From an uncultured Eubacteriales bacterium (GTDB lineage Bacteria; Bacillota; Clostridia; Lachnospirales; Bianqueaceae): a stretch of 64,000 bases of DNA. Positions 31,888 to 40,399 of this stretch are shown piece by piece; within the stretch, counting starts at the first letter, position 1, and every line of letters starts with the position of its first letter. A program made the translations under genes and the position numbers. The stretch is taken from assembly GCA_902493345.1 (NCBI GenBank), contig CABUPM010000001.1:14994-78993 (forward strand). The letters are read 5' to 3'. The notes under the pieces were generated by a model that worked only from the letters and a program-made list of their open reading frames with translations, searched no databases and was not told the DNA's origin.

Positions 31888-32598
31888 TTATAAAAGCCCC
31901 TCCTCCTTCATGGAAAAGAAGACTCCGTCGCCGATTACAATGTGATCCAGCAGTTTGATTTCCAACAGCTTTCCGGCCTCGGTAAGCTTTCGCGTTCCGT
32001 GTATATCCGCTGTGCTGGGAGTCGGATCGCCGCTGGGATGGTTATGAATCAATATAAAATGAACGGCCTTATGCTTTACGGCTTCAAGAAATATCTCTCT
32101 TGTGCTTAAAAGCGCCTGATTGACGCTTCCGACAGACAGCTGCGTTTCTCCTAGAATACGCAGACGGTTGTCCAGCCAGATACCGTAGATCTCCTCTTTT
32201 TGCAGATCCCGCAGAAGAGGTATGTATTTCTGCGCAAGATCCGACGCTGAGGATATAGGGGAAGTACTGCCGGCCGTACGAACGGATAACCGGCGGGCAA
32301 TCTCTGCCGCTGCCGTAAGCTGCAGTGCCTTGACGCGTCCGATTCCGGGAAAGCGTATAAGCTCTTGTACAGATAAAGCAAACAAGACGGATAGTGCACC
32401 GGCGCCCTCTCTGGGCGTACATTCCCGAAGCAGCCGGCGGCTGAGTTCCAGCGCGCTCTCCCCTGCTCTGCCGTTTCTGAGAAGGATGGCCAGAAGCTCC
32501 GCGTCGGAAAGCGCGGATGCCCCATAGCGCGTCATACGTTCGTATGGACGCTCCTCCTCCGGTAATTCCTTCATGGTGTAATTTTCTGTATGCTCCAT
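31888..32598 (-). CDS. radC: RadC family JAB1/MPN-domain protein
   Basis: A 236-residue protein with an N-terminal helix-hairpin-helix region (about 25-95, 'FPGIGRVKALQL') and a C-terminal JAB1/MPN metal-binding domain. The latter has the HNHPSGDPTPS motif (HxH...D), the signature of this group. The name derives from an old E. coli mapping; the DNA-repair role is not supported and the function is unresolved. Position just before mreB is the classical Firmicute arrangement. Confidence 0.94.
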   Translation of the reverse strand: MEHTENYTMKELPEEERPYERMTRYGASALSDAELLAILLRNGRAGESALELSRRLLRECTPREGAGALSVLFALSVQELIRFPGIGRVKALQLTAAAEIARRLSVRTAGSTSPISSASDLAQKYIPLLRDLQKEEIYGIWLDNRLRILGETQLSVGSVNQALLSTREIFLEAVKHKAVHFILIHNHPSGDPTPSTADIHGTRKLTEAGKLLEIKLLDHIVIGDGVFFSMKEEGLL

Positions 32599-32653
32599 AT
32601 TCTTACTCCTTTCTGAGGAGAAGAATGAGCTTCTAACAAAGTATGAGTGAGAA

Positions 32654-32908
32654 TCAGATAAAACGGTGAATCAGCATGGATATGATCAGACCGATGATGG
32701 ACGCGATTGTGATTCGAAACTGCAGACCCAGCGTAAGCGCAAAAAAGCCAAGCTCCAGCGTTTGCGCGCCGAATCCGAAGGTATATCCGAAGTTAAGCCA
32801 GGACAGCCAGGAGATCCCTCCCAGAGCTTCGCCAATAAAGGCGCCAAGCACATAGCCAATTAAAATAAACAATACATAGGTCCAACCGCTTTTTCCCTTA
32901 AATGCCAT
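32654..32908 (-). CDS. DUF4321 family small membrane protein
   Basis: An 84-residue protein with two to three hydrophobic segments, starting MAFKGKSGWTYVLFILIGYVLGAF split at the helix start. The ATG at 32908 follows AAAGGAGG at seven bases; the longer ORF upstream lacks a ribosome site. DUF4321 proteins are commonly found before radC-mreB in Clostridia; their function is unknown. It is the first gene after the promoter at 32939-32967. Confidence 0.8.
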   Translation of the reverse strand: MAFKGKSGWTYVLFILIGYVLGAFIGEALGGISWLSWLNFGYTFGFGAQTLELGFFALTLGLQFRITIASIIGLIISMLIHRFI

Positions 32909-32938
32909 ATTACAGCCTCCTTTATCCGATACTCGAAT

Positions 32939-32967
32939 ATCATACCACAAAAAAAAAATCCTGTAAA
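32939..32967 (-). promoter_or_regulatory. Promoter for the DUF4321-radC-mre operon
   Basis: On the minus strand, TTTACA (32967-32962), 17 bases, TATGAT (32944-32939). Confidence 0.65.
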
Positions 32968-33057
32968 TACCGCTGGGGCAATCGAGAAAAAAAATCACGG
33001 AAGGAGTATATATGCAGGATTGTTGAGTGAAAAATACAAGACCATTTGGAAAATATT

Positions 33058-33097
33058 TTAGAAAAGGGCCGCAGTCTCTATTCCAGAAGCTGCGGCC
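33058..33097 (-). terminator. Terminator after rnfB
   Basis: GGCCGCAG/CTGCGGCC (33067-33074 with 33090-33097), followed on the minus strand by CTTTTCTAAAATATTTT. It begins seven bases after the stop of the ferredoxin-like frame, which supports 33104 as the original gene end. Confidence 0.75.
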
Positions 33098-33103
33098 AAT
33101 CCA

Positions 33104-33870
33104 TCACAGAATATGAATGACTTTGGCAGGACATTTTTCAACGCATTTTCCGCATTGTGTACATTTGTTGGTATCGATCCGAGCCACATTGCCAGCCATC
33201 GCGATGGCGCCGGATTCACATTGCCGTACACAGAGCGTGCATCCCAAACTTCCTTGCCGCGATCCTGTCCGGAACACTGTACACGGATTCTTTGACGTTT
33301 GGCAACAAGACGGATCACATTCTTGGGACATACGGACACACAGGCGCCGCAGCCCACGCATTTGGATTCATCTACTTTTGCCAGACCGTTTTCTACATGA
33401 ATGGCATTGAATTTACAGACTTTGACGCAAGTGCCAAACCCTAGACAACCGTAAGAACAGGATTTCGGTCCGCCGCCGGGTACAAGGGAAGCCTCCAGAC
33501 AGCTTGCGACACCGTCGTAACGCATTTTTTCATGTACGACACCGCATTCTCCGCTGCACTGTACATAAGCGACTTCTTTTTCTACTGCCTGTACCTTAAC
33601 ACCAAGGACCTCCGCCATCTTCTGGGAAGCCGCCTCTCCGCCGACAGCGCAGGCATTGATCGGAGCCTCTCCGGAAACGACTGCCTTGGCGTAAGCATCA
33701 CAGCCGGCATATCCGCAGCCACCGCAATTGGCGCCGGGCAGCGCGTCACGAATCAATGGAAATTTAGGATCCTGCGGGACGGAAAACTTCTTGGAAACAA
33801 GACCGATCCCGATACCGAAAAGAAGTCCCATAACCGCAAGAATCAGAAAAGGAATCAATATTTCTATCAT
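33104..33870 (-). pseudogene. rnfB: Rnf complex subunit RnfB, frame broken near 33250
   Basis: RnfB is the ferredoxin-accepting iron-sulfur subunit of the Rnf complex. The frame from 33870 encodes the N-terminal helix, the cluster motif ANCGGCGYAGC (about 47-57) and two ferredoxin sites (CLGFGTCVKVC; CVGCGACVSVC) up to QDRGKEV. It then runs into unrelated sequence. The normal C-terminus (GCTLCVRQC, CTQCGKCVEKCP) continues in the neighbouring frame and stops at 33104. At the junction about nine residues of the family pattern are missing, including the first cysteine of a cluster, so roughly 25 bases seem lost. Either an assembly error or a true lesion. The second ATG (33870) has better spacing to AGGAGG than 33873. 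Confidence 0.85.
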
Positions 33871-33881
33871 CATGCGCCTCC

Positions 33882-34457
33882 TTATACCAGTCCCTGGAAG
33901 CCCAGAAACGCGATTGCCATGAGTCCCGCGCTGATCAGTGCGATGGGAAAGCCCTCAAAGGCAGAGAGAATTCTATTGTGACAGATCCGCTCACGAACAC
34001 CGGCAAAAAGTGTGATTCCCAGAGTAAATCCGACCGCTGCCGAAAAACCGTTGACGACGGACTCCAGCAGATTGTACCCTTCCTGCATGTTCAGAACGGC
34101 AACGCCCAGTACCGCGCAATTGGTCGTAATCAGAGGAAGGTATACGCCGAGTGCGGAATACAGGGTCGGACTGACCTTCTGAATGACCATCTCCACCATC
34201 TGAACCAGAGAGGCGATAACCAGAATAAACGCGATATTGTACAGATACTCGACTTTAAGGGGCACCAGAATCCAGGCATATACCATGTAGGCAAAGGCGG
34301 AAGCAATCGTCATGACAAAGGTTACGGCCAGTCCCATACCCAGTGCGGTATCGATTCTCTTGGATACGCCGAGAAACGGACAGATGCCAAGAAAACGCGA
34401 CAGAACAAAATTGTTGACAAAGACGGAGCTTATGATAATGAGAAGTAATGTCGGCAT
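33882..34457 (-). CDS. rnfA: Rnf complex subunit RnfA
   Basis: Integral membrane subunit of the ferredoxin:NAD+ oxidoreductase that pumps Na+ or H+. The 191 residues contain six hydrophobic segments and the half-motifs 'NNFVLSRFLGICPFLGVS' and 'LPLITTNCAVLG', whose cysteines are part of a membrane iron-sulfur site shared with RnfE. The start MPTLLLIIISS at 34457 lies directly behind the rnfE stop. Confidence 0.96.
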   Translation of the reverse strand: MPTLLLIIISSVFVNNFVLSRFLGICPFLGVSKRIDTALGMGLAVTFVMTIASAFAYMVYAWILVPLKVEYLYNIAFILVIASLVQMVEMVIQKVSPTLYSALGVYLPLITTNCAVLGVAVLNMQEGYNLLESVVNGFSAAVGFTLGITLFAGVRERICHNRILSAFEGFPIALISAGLMAIAFLGFQGLV

Positions 34458-34458
34458 A

Positions 34459-35061
34459 TTATTGCTCCTTTCTGGACCGCAGATGGTTAAAGATAGCCAA
34501 TAGGATTCCAAGAGTAAAGAATCCGCCAGGGGCCATGATCATGATGACTGCCGGAGAGATCGCATCCGGAAGAACCTGCATCCCAAAGAAGGAACCAGCG
34601 CCCAGGAATTCACGTACGATTCCCAGAACAGTCAGAGCCAGCGTAAAGCCTAGTCCCATTCCCATTCCGTCAAAGAGTGAGGATACAGGATCGTTTTTGG
34701 AAGCAAAGGCCTCTGCTCTTCCCAGAATGATACAGTTTACAACAATCAACGGAATAAAAAGGCCCAGGGCCTGGTATAAGCTCTCGTAGAAAAACGCCTG
34801 TAAAAAGAGATCAACAACCGTAACAAAGGTCGCGATGATGACAATATAGGCGGGAATTCGAATCTTACTGGGAATCACCTTCCGAAGCAGAGAGATCGCT
34901 AGATTGGAACACATCAGAACCACCGTGACGGAGAGGCCCATACCCATACCATTGATGGCGGATGTGGTCGTAGCAAGCGTGGGACACATTCCAAGCACCT
35001 GTACAAAGGTCGGGTTTTCTTCGATGATGCCGCGCTTCAGGCCGGAAATCAATTTGGACAT
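34459..35061 (-). CDS. rnfE: Rnf complex subunit RnfE
   Basis: Membrane subunit homologous to RnfA in inverted topology. The 200 residues show 'ENPTFVQVLGMCPTLATTTSAINGMGMG' and 'IPLIVVNCIILGRAEAFASKN', with the paired cysteines. It is one base from both neighbours' boundaries in the rnfCDGEAB operon. Confidence 0.96.
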   Translation of the reverse strand: MSKLISGLKRGIIEENPTFVQVLGMCPTLATTTSAINGMGMGLSVTVVLMCSNLAISLLRKVIPSKIRIPAYIVIIATFVTVVDLFLQAFFYESLYQALGLFIPLIVVNCIILGRAEAFASKNDPVSSLFDGMGMGLGFTLALTVLGIVREFLGAGSFFGMQVLPDAISPAVIMIMAPGGFFTLGILLAIFNHLRSRKEQ

Positions 35062-35062
35062 A

Positions 35063-35629
35063 TTATTTTCCTCCCTTCAGTACAGATTCATAATAAGAAA
35101 GTGCTGCATTGACACTGCCCGTCACACACCGGGAAGTGATAGTAGCTCCGGATATCGCGGAGATCTGGCCCTCCGAGGCATCTCCCTTGACAACCGTCAG
35201 GACTCCGCTCTTGCCGATAAACTGATCGGTAAAAGAGGCGTTGGAGGCATTGGCGCCCAATCCTGGTGTCTCAGAATGCTCTACGACACAGACTCCTGTC
35301 AGAATTCCCTCAGGGGTCATTCCAACGGCAATGATTACGTTTCCGCCATACCCTTTACCGGAAACACGCATGGCATAACCGGAATCACCGGCGGAATACG
35401 CTTCCAGAATCGTAGAAGCATACTCTTCCGGTACATCCAGAGGCGTCAGGCTTCCGGTATCCACTCCCTCCGGAAGAACTTTTGCGTATGCTGCTTTGTT
35501 GGCGGCATCTTTTTTCTCGGCAATCAAATCACGTGTGACATAATTGGCTCCGCCCAGGATCAACCCCATGATACCGGAAATGATCAGCAGGATGATACCC
35601 AAACGGATCGGAGAATCTTTCTCTTTCAT
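35063..35629 (-). CDS. rnfG: Rnf complex subunit RnfG
   Basis: Flavoprotein subunit with covalently bound FMN on the outer side of the membrane. The 188 residues have an N-terminal helix (about 9-29) and an FMN-binding domain with the attachment motif SGATIT (the last Thr esterified to FMN), in ISGATITSRCVTGSV. It overlaps rnfD by four bases. Confidence 0.95.
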   Translation of the reverse strand: MKEKDSPIRLGIILLIISGIMGLILGGANYVTRDLIAEKKDAANKAAYAKVLPEGVDTGSLTPLDVPEEYASTILEAYSAGDSGYAMRVSGKGYGGNVIIAVGMTPEGILTGVCVVEHSETPGLGANASNASFTDQFIGKSGVLTVVKGDASEGQISAISGATITSRCVTGSVNAALSYYESVLKGGK

Positions 35630-36555
35630 CGAGACTTCACCTCCCCATAGATTTTAGGCATGGTTACCCGATCAATTAACGGTACACAGATGTTCATTAA
35701 CAGAATGGAGAAAGAAACACCTTCCGGATATCCGCCGTATGCGCGGATGATGGCGGTCAGAAGGCCGCATCCGACACCCATCACAAGTCTCCCCTTTCTC
35801 GTCATGGGAGAGGTCGTATAATCCGTTGCCATGAAGAAAGCGCCCAGCATAAGGCCGCCGTTCATGATCTCATAGAGTCCGTCATGTCCGAAAAGATAGG
35901 CCAATACGAAGACAACGGCGATATAAGATACAGGCAGGACCCAGTCAATGATGCCTCGGGCGATCAGATAGATTCCGCCCAAAAGGAGCAAAATCGCTGA
36001 AGTCTCGCCCAGACTGCCGGAAACCGTACCCAGGATGCAGTCGGTCAATGCCGGAAGCTCTCCTCCGGTCTTGATCAGCGTCATAGGCGTTGCGGATGAG
36101 ACTCCCTGAACCGTAAAATTGGTCATTGCGGAGGACCAGGCGATCAGCATGAAACAGCGGGCCGAAAGAGCCGGGTTCATGAAGTTCTGCCCAATGCCGC
36201 CGAAGATCTGTTTTACCAGGATGATGGCAAAAACAGAGCCGATGGCTGCCATCCTCAGAGGAATCGAGGCCGGCAGGTTCATTGCCAGTAAAAGGCCGGT
36301 TACCAGAGCGCTGCAGTCACGAACGGTAATCTTCTGATGCGTACATTTTTCCCAGAGATATTCGGACAGAAGACAGACAGCCATACATACGCCGATGACC
36401 AGAAGGACGCGGATACCAAAATAAAATACAGAGAAGATTGCCGCCGGGGCCAGTGCCAAAAGGACCTCGCACATGATCGATCCGGTGGAATGCCTGGCAT
36501 GAATATGGGGCGATACCGATAGATGAAATAAGATTTTTTCCTGTTCGTCAGCCAT
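35626..36555 (-). CDS. rnfD: Rnf complex subunit RnfD
   Basis: Membrane subunit carrying covalent FMN, part of the ion-translocation path. The 309 residues have about eight to ten hydrophobic segments, the FMN motif SATPMTLIKTG (about 150-160) and a conserved 'ATDYTTSPMTRKGR' near the C-terminus. The start at 36555 is preceded by GTGAGGAT; the upstream in-frame ATG at 36609 would sit within the end of rnfC and lacks a site. Confidence 0.95.
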   Translation of the reverse strand: MADEQEKILFHLSVSPHIHARHSTGSIMCEVLLALAPAAIFSVFYFGIRVLLVIGVCMAVCLLSEYLWEKCTHQKITVRDCSALVTGLLLAMNLPASIPLRMAAIGSVFAIILVKQIFGGIGQNFMNPALSARCFMLIAWSSAMTNFTVQGVSSATPMTLIKTGGELPALTDCILGTVSGSLGETSAILLLLGGIYLIARGIIDWVLPVSYIAVVFVLAYLFGHDGLYEIMNGGLMLGAFFMATDYTTSPMTRKGRLVMGVGCGLLTAIIRAYGGYPEGVSFSILLMNICVPLIDRVTMPKIYGEVKSR

Positions 36556-36562
36556 GGTATCC

Positions 36563-37930
36563 TCACTTTCCGGCAGCAGCCTGCGCCGCCGCCTTTTTAC
36601 GCTGGGCACTGATGATCTTTTTGCCCGCCTTAAAGCTTTGCGTCAAATGACGTTTGGCAGGACAGATATAAGCACAGGAGCCGCATTCCATACAGTCCAT
36701 ACCATGATATTTCTCAAAAGAAGCCCAGTCCCTTTCCAACGCGAATTGATTCAGCATCATGGGCATCAGATGGATCGGACATGCCGCGACACATTTACCG
36801 CAGCGAATACATGCTGTCTCCTCCAGCACAGCATCCTGGTGTTCATCAAACAGCAGAATGCCAGAGGTCCCTTTGACAACGGGAACATCCAGAGAGAACA
36901 AGGCTGTACCCATCATTGGTCCGCCGCAGATGACCTTAGAGGGCGTACATGTCAATCCTCCGGCTGCCTCGATCAGCTCACGTACATTGGTTCCGATACG
37001 TACCTTAAAGGTGGTCGCGTGAGCGATGGCTCCGCCGGCAATGGTAATAATCCGCCGCATCAGAGGACGTCCCTCCAGCAGGGCGCGGTAGATCGCAACA
37101 ATCGTATCTGCATTATGTACGATACATCCGGCATCCGCGGGTAGTCCGCCGGAGGGAACCTCACGGCCGGTTACAGCGTTGATGAGCTGCTTTTCGCCTC
37201 CCTGCGGGTATTTGGTCTTGAGCGGAACAACTGTGATCCTCTCCTCTTCCGTCGTCAAAAGCTTCATTAACGAGAGCGCCGTGGGTTTATTGTTTTCAAT
37301 AGCGATATACCCATGGGCTTCAGGAAACATATGCAGGATGATTTTGAGCCCTTCTACAACCTTTTTGGGTTCTTCGATCAAAAGACGAAAATCCGAAGAG
37401 AGAAATGGTTCGCATTCCGCGCCGTTTACAATGATCGTATCGATCTTCTTGTCCGGAGACGGAGACAGCTTGACATGTGCCGGGAAACCGGCGCCACCCA
37501 TACCGACGATTCCGGCTTCCCGGATCACCGTCAGAATCTCCTGATTGGTCATGTGTTCATAGTCGTACCGCTGATGCATTCCCTCGATCTCTTTGTATTG
37601 GTGGTCATTCTCTATGATGACGGACAATACCTTGGAACCATTGGTATGCAGCATGGGCTTTACATCCTTGACTTTGCCGGATACACTGGAATGTATCGGG
37701 CTGGATACAAAGCCCTGTGCCTCGCCGATCTTTTGACCGCGCAGGACATACTCTCCCTTTTTCACAGTCGGCACACAGGGTGCGCCGATATGCTGCACCA
37801 TAGGAAATACCAGATCCATCTGCGGATCCATGTACATCCGAATGGAATTGCCTTCCGTGGACTCCTTAAAATCCGGCGGATGGATTCCACCCTTAAAGGT
37901 GCGGGGAGCATTGAATATTAGGCCCTTCAT
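36563..37930 (-). CDS. rnfC: Rnf complex subunit RnfC
   Basis: NADH-interacting peripheral subunit and first gene of rnfCDGEAB. The 455 residues show the glycine-rich NAD/FMN region 'IVGMGGAGFPAHVKLSP', 'VNGAECEPFLSSDFRLL' and two ferredoxin-type clusters (CIRCGKCVAACPIHLMP; CMECGSCAYICPAKR). GGGG-rich ribosome site upstream; promoter at 37986-38014. Confidence 0.97.
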   Translation of the reverse strand: MKGLIFNAPRTFKGGIHPPDFKESTEGNSIRMYMDPQMDLVFPMVQHIGAPCVPTVKKGEYVLRGQKIGEAQGFVSSPIHSSVSGKVKDVKPMLHTNGSKVLSVIIENDHQYKEIEGMHQRYDYEHMTNQEILTVIREAGIVGMGGAGFPAHVKLSPSPDKKIDTIIVNGAECEPFLSSDFRLLIEEPKKVVEGLKIILHMFPEAHGYIAIENNKPTALSLMKLLTTEEERITVVPLKTKYPQGGEKQLINAVTGREVPSGGLPADAGCIVHNADTIVAIYRALLEGRPLMRRIITIAGGAIAHATTFKVRIGTNVRELIEAAGGLTCTPSKVICGGPMMGTALFSLDVPVVKGTSGILLFDEHQDAVLEETACIRCGKCVAACPIHLMPMMLNQFALERDWASFEKYHGMDCMECGSCAYICPAKRHLTQSFKAGKKIISAQRKKAAAQAAAGK

Positions 37931-37985
37931 ACTTCTTACCCCCTATAGAATTATAATGGAAAATAATAAGATACCTCTAATCCTT

Positions 37986-38014
37986 AGTATATCATAATGA
38001 TTAATATTTTTCAA
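37986..38014 (-). promoter_or_regulatory. Promoter for the rnf operon
   Basis: On the minus strand, TTGAAA (38014-38009), 17 bases, TATACT (37991-37986). Confidence 0.7.
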
Positions 38015-38031
38015 TTAGAATTAAAAAAACT

Positions 38032-38060
38032 GTATATTTTTTCTATAATTTTCAATACTA
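38032..38060 (+). promoter_or_regulatory. Possible sigma-F/G-like promoter for the DUF378 gene
   Basis: GTATA (38032-38036), 17 bases, AATACTA (38054-38060), one mismatch from GHATR-N17-CATNHTA. No good sigma-A promoter is seen in the same gap on this strand. Confidence 0.3.
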
Positions 38061-38094
38061 TAGTAGGAATCTCATAAAAAGGAGGAGATCTGTC

Positions 38095-38298
38095 ATGAAG
38101 AAAACATTGGATGTCATCTGTCTGATTCTGGTGATCATCGGTGCGGTCAACTGGGGATTGGTCGGTTTTTTTGCCTGGAATCTGGTTGAGGCACTCTTCG
38201 GCTTTACATGGCTGACAAGGATTATTTATGCGTTAGTCGGCTTGGCTGGTTTGTATTGTCTTACGATGTTTACCAGATTGGACTCCATGTCCGAATAA
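38095..38298 (+). CDS. DUF378 family membrane protein
   Basis: A 67-residue protein with two hydrophobic helices, in the DUF378 family (pattern 'D..CLILVIIGAVNWGLVGFF..NLV..LFG....L.RI.Y.LVGLAGLY'). The function is unknown; some Bacillus members (YuzA) are linked to sporulation, which would fit the candidate forespore promoter. AAAGGAGGAGA precedes the ATG. A short hairpin follows the stop. Confidence 0.88.
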   Translation: MKKTLDVICLILVIIGAVNWGLVGFFAWNLVEALFGFTWLTRIIYALVGLAGLYCLTMFTRLDSMSE

Positions 38299-38310
38299 AG
38301 GATAGATACA

Positions 38311-38330
38311 GAGCTGCCTGAGAGCAGCTC
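38311..38330 (+). terminator. Weak hairpin after the DUF378 gene
   Basis: GAGCTGC/GCAGCTC with loop CTGAGA, followed by CTTACATAAATAATTTTTC. The T tract is distant, so termination would be inefficient. Confidence 0.35.
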
Positions 38331-38440
38331 CTTACATAAATAATTTTTCAAAAAGAAAAAAAGGATAATGAAAGAGGATGTCGAATAAGACAGACAAGAG
38401 TGAGTTCTACCTAACACTATCCATCAAGGAGGAATTTATC

Positions 38441-38854
38441 ATGATACAGATTATTGCAGGACTTCAAGGTGCAGGTAAGACCAAAAGCCTGATCGACCTT
38501 GCTAACAATGAGACCAAGACCACACAGGGACATATCGTATATGTAGACGCGGACCATAGTCATATTTTGCAGCTCAGCCACAAAATCCGCCTGATCAAGA
38601 CGGATGAATATCCTTTGGATACATCGGCTGAGTTTTTTGGTTTTGTGTGCGGTATTCTCTCTCAGGACTATGATATCTGCACCGTTTATATTGACGGCCT
38701 GCTGAAGAACGCCAAGGCCGATACTGCTTCTGTTGCAGAGCTGGTACATAAGGTGGAAGCGGTTGCGGGCAAGATGAATGTGAACTTTATCATCAGCATG
38801 TGCTGTGATCCTGCGGATCTGCCGGAGTCCGTACAGAAGCTTCTGGTAAAGTAA
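38441..38854 (+). CDS. P-loop ATPase-like protein of unknown function
   Basis: A 137-residue protein beginning with a Walker A loop, GLQGAGKTK (residues 7-15). A hydrophobic strand ending in a Walker B-like Asp follows (TVYIDGLL near 86-93), then 'NFIISMCCD' near the end. It resembles short PilT/zeta-like P-loop proteins common in Clostridia but lacks the rest of those domains. The start at 38441 follows AGGAGG at seven bases; the longer ORF start at 38378 has no site. It is monocistronic between DUF378 and a terminator. No target or pathway can be assigned. Confidence 0.75.
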   Translation: MIQIIAGLQGAGKTKSLIDLANNETKTTQGHIVYVDADHSHILQLSHKIRLIKTDEYPLDTSAEFFGFVCGILSQDYDICTVYIDGLLKNAKADTASVAELVHKVEAVAGKMNVNFIISMCCDPADLPESVQKLLVK

Positions 38855-38873
38855 TTACTTTTTATGAATCAGT

Positions 38874-38900
38874 AAAGCCCTCCTTATGGAGGGCTTTTGA
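38874..38900 (+). terminator. Terminator after the P-loop gene
   Basis: AAAGCCCTCC/GGAGGGCTTT (38874-38883 with 38888-38897), loop TTAT, followed by TGATAT. Confidence 0.8.
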
Positions 38901-38914
38901 TATAGAATAGAAAT

Positions 38915-38936
38915 GGCGTAGGATTTCTCCTACGCC
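38915..38936 (-). terminator. Terminator after pepD
   Basis: GGCGTAGGA/TCCTACGCC with loop TTTC, seven bases past the pepD stop. On the minus strand it is followed by ATTTCTATTC. Confidence 0.6.
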
Positions 38937-38942
38937 TGATTT

Positions 38943-40399
38943 TTATACTTCAGCTAAGACACGAAGCAGGAATTCCCAACTCCGCTCCACCGACGGAATG
39001 TTTAACTTCTCGTCCGGCGAGTGAATGCCCTGCATATCGGGACCGATGGAAACCATGTCCATATCCGGAACCGCTTCGGCAAAAATACCGCATTCCAGTC
39101 CGGCATGCAGAATAAGGATTTCCGGATCGTGCCCGTACATCTTGTGATAGATCTCAGCCATCTGAGAACGCAGAGGCGATTCAGCACGATAATTCCATGC
39201 CGGATACTGTCCGCTCGCCTGACAATCCATGCCGCTCATCTCAGCCATCAGATGCAGCCGATTGACCATGGTCGGCAGCAGGCTGTCCAAATTGCTGCGC
39301 AAAGAAATTCTGGCACTCCACACATCCTCTTCTGTATGCAGAACGGCCAGATTCTGAGAGCTTTCTACCATACCGGTCAGCTCCTGGCTCATACTGCGTA
39401 CACCTGTGGGACAGAGATGCAAATCGCTTCTCCCGTAAGGGTCGCGTTCATGGGGAACCATTCCCAGCCGGGTTCCGTCATGGGATCGGCGCGGCGCATT
39501 GTAATCAGCGCGCCGGGATCACTTTCGGCATACTCTTTGGCCAGATCCTCCCCAAACCACCAGCAGCCCCGCTCTGCCTGATCCAGCATATTGGCCGGAA
39601 TCCACATCTTGGCACAGGCCTCTCGGGGAATCGCGTTGTCCTTGGAGCCGCCGTCCAGCGATACCAGACGGGTATTGGGACAATAATTATACCATCCGAG
39701 GAGATACTCTCCCAGGATTGCGTTGGCATTCCCGCGGTGCTTATTGATATCCTCTCCAGAATGCCCTCCGATAAAACCGGTGGTCTTAACCTCCAGGGGA
39801 ATGAAACCGGCAGGAGCAGCTGCTCTGTCCAGTGTATGCGTCACTTCGACCTTCAGGCCCCCGGCTCCGCCGGCAATGAATACGCCCTCTTCTTCAGAAT
39901 CAAGATTGATCATACGTTTGGAACGTAAGCTGCTCTTGTCCAAATTCTTGGCGCCGTCCATACCGGTCTCCTCGGATACTGTCATCAGAAGCTCCAAAGC
40001 GGGATGGGATACAGAAGGATCTTCCATCAGCGTCATCATATAAGCGATAGCGATTCCGTCATCTCCGCCCAGGGTCGTTCCCTGAGCCATCAGCCAGTCG
40101 CCTTCACGGCGAAGCTGAATCGGATCTTTCAGAAAATCATGCAGAACATCGGCATTTTTCTCGCAGACCATATCCATATGTCCTTGCAGAATCAGAGAAG
40201 GCTCTGCTTCACGCCCCGTTGAGGCGGGGATCCGGACCAGTACATTGAGGGCTTCATCCTGCACTGCCTCGTAGCCACGCTCCAATGCAAACTGGTACAG
40301 ATAATCGCTGATTGCCTTCTCATGGTAGGATCCATGAGGAATTGCACAAATCCTTGCGAAATTTTCAAATACATTCTGATATTTGCAGTTTTCAAACAT
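38943..40399 (-). pseudogene. pepD: Aminoacyl-histidine dipeptidase PepD, frame broken near 39,415
   Basis: Cytosolic M20-family zinc dipeptidase (carnosinase-like). The first frame (from 40399) covers the metal-binding half: LQGHMDMV (H80-type ligand), 'GTTLGGDDGIAIAYMM', 'VSEETGMDGAKNL' and 'GGHSGEDINKHRGNA'. It ends early at 39389. The second half, starting 'LCPTGVRSMSQELTGMV' and ending at 38943, lies in the next frame and holds 'HAGLECGIF' and 'MDMVSIGPDMQGIHSPDEKL'. Joined near 39,415 they give about 486 residues, the normal length, so a single small indel explains it. ATG 40399 overlaps the upstream pseudouridine synthase by eight bases. Confidence 0.85.

Noticed and set aside
33058..33250. 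Long C-terminal extension of the first rnfB frame
   Set aside because: It runs through the terminator hairpin and lacks ferredoxin motifs; the adjacent frame carries the conserved C-terminus and stops before the hairpin.
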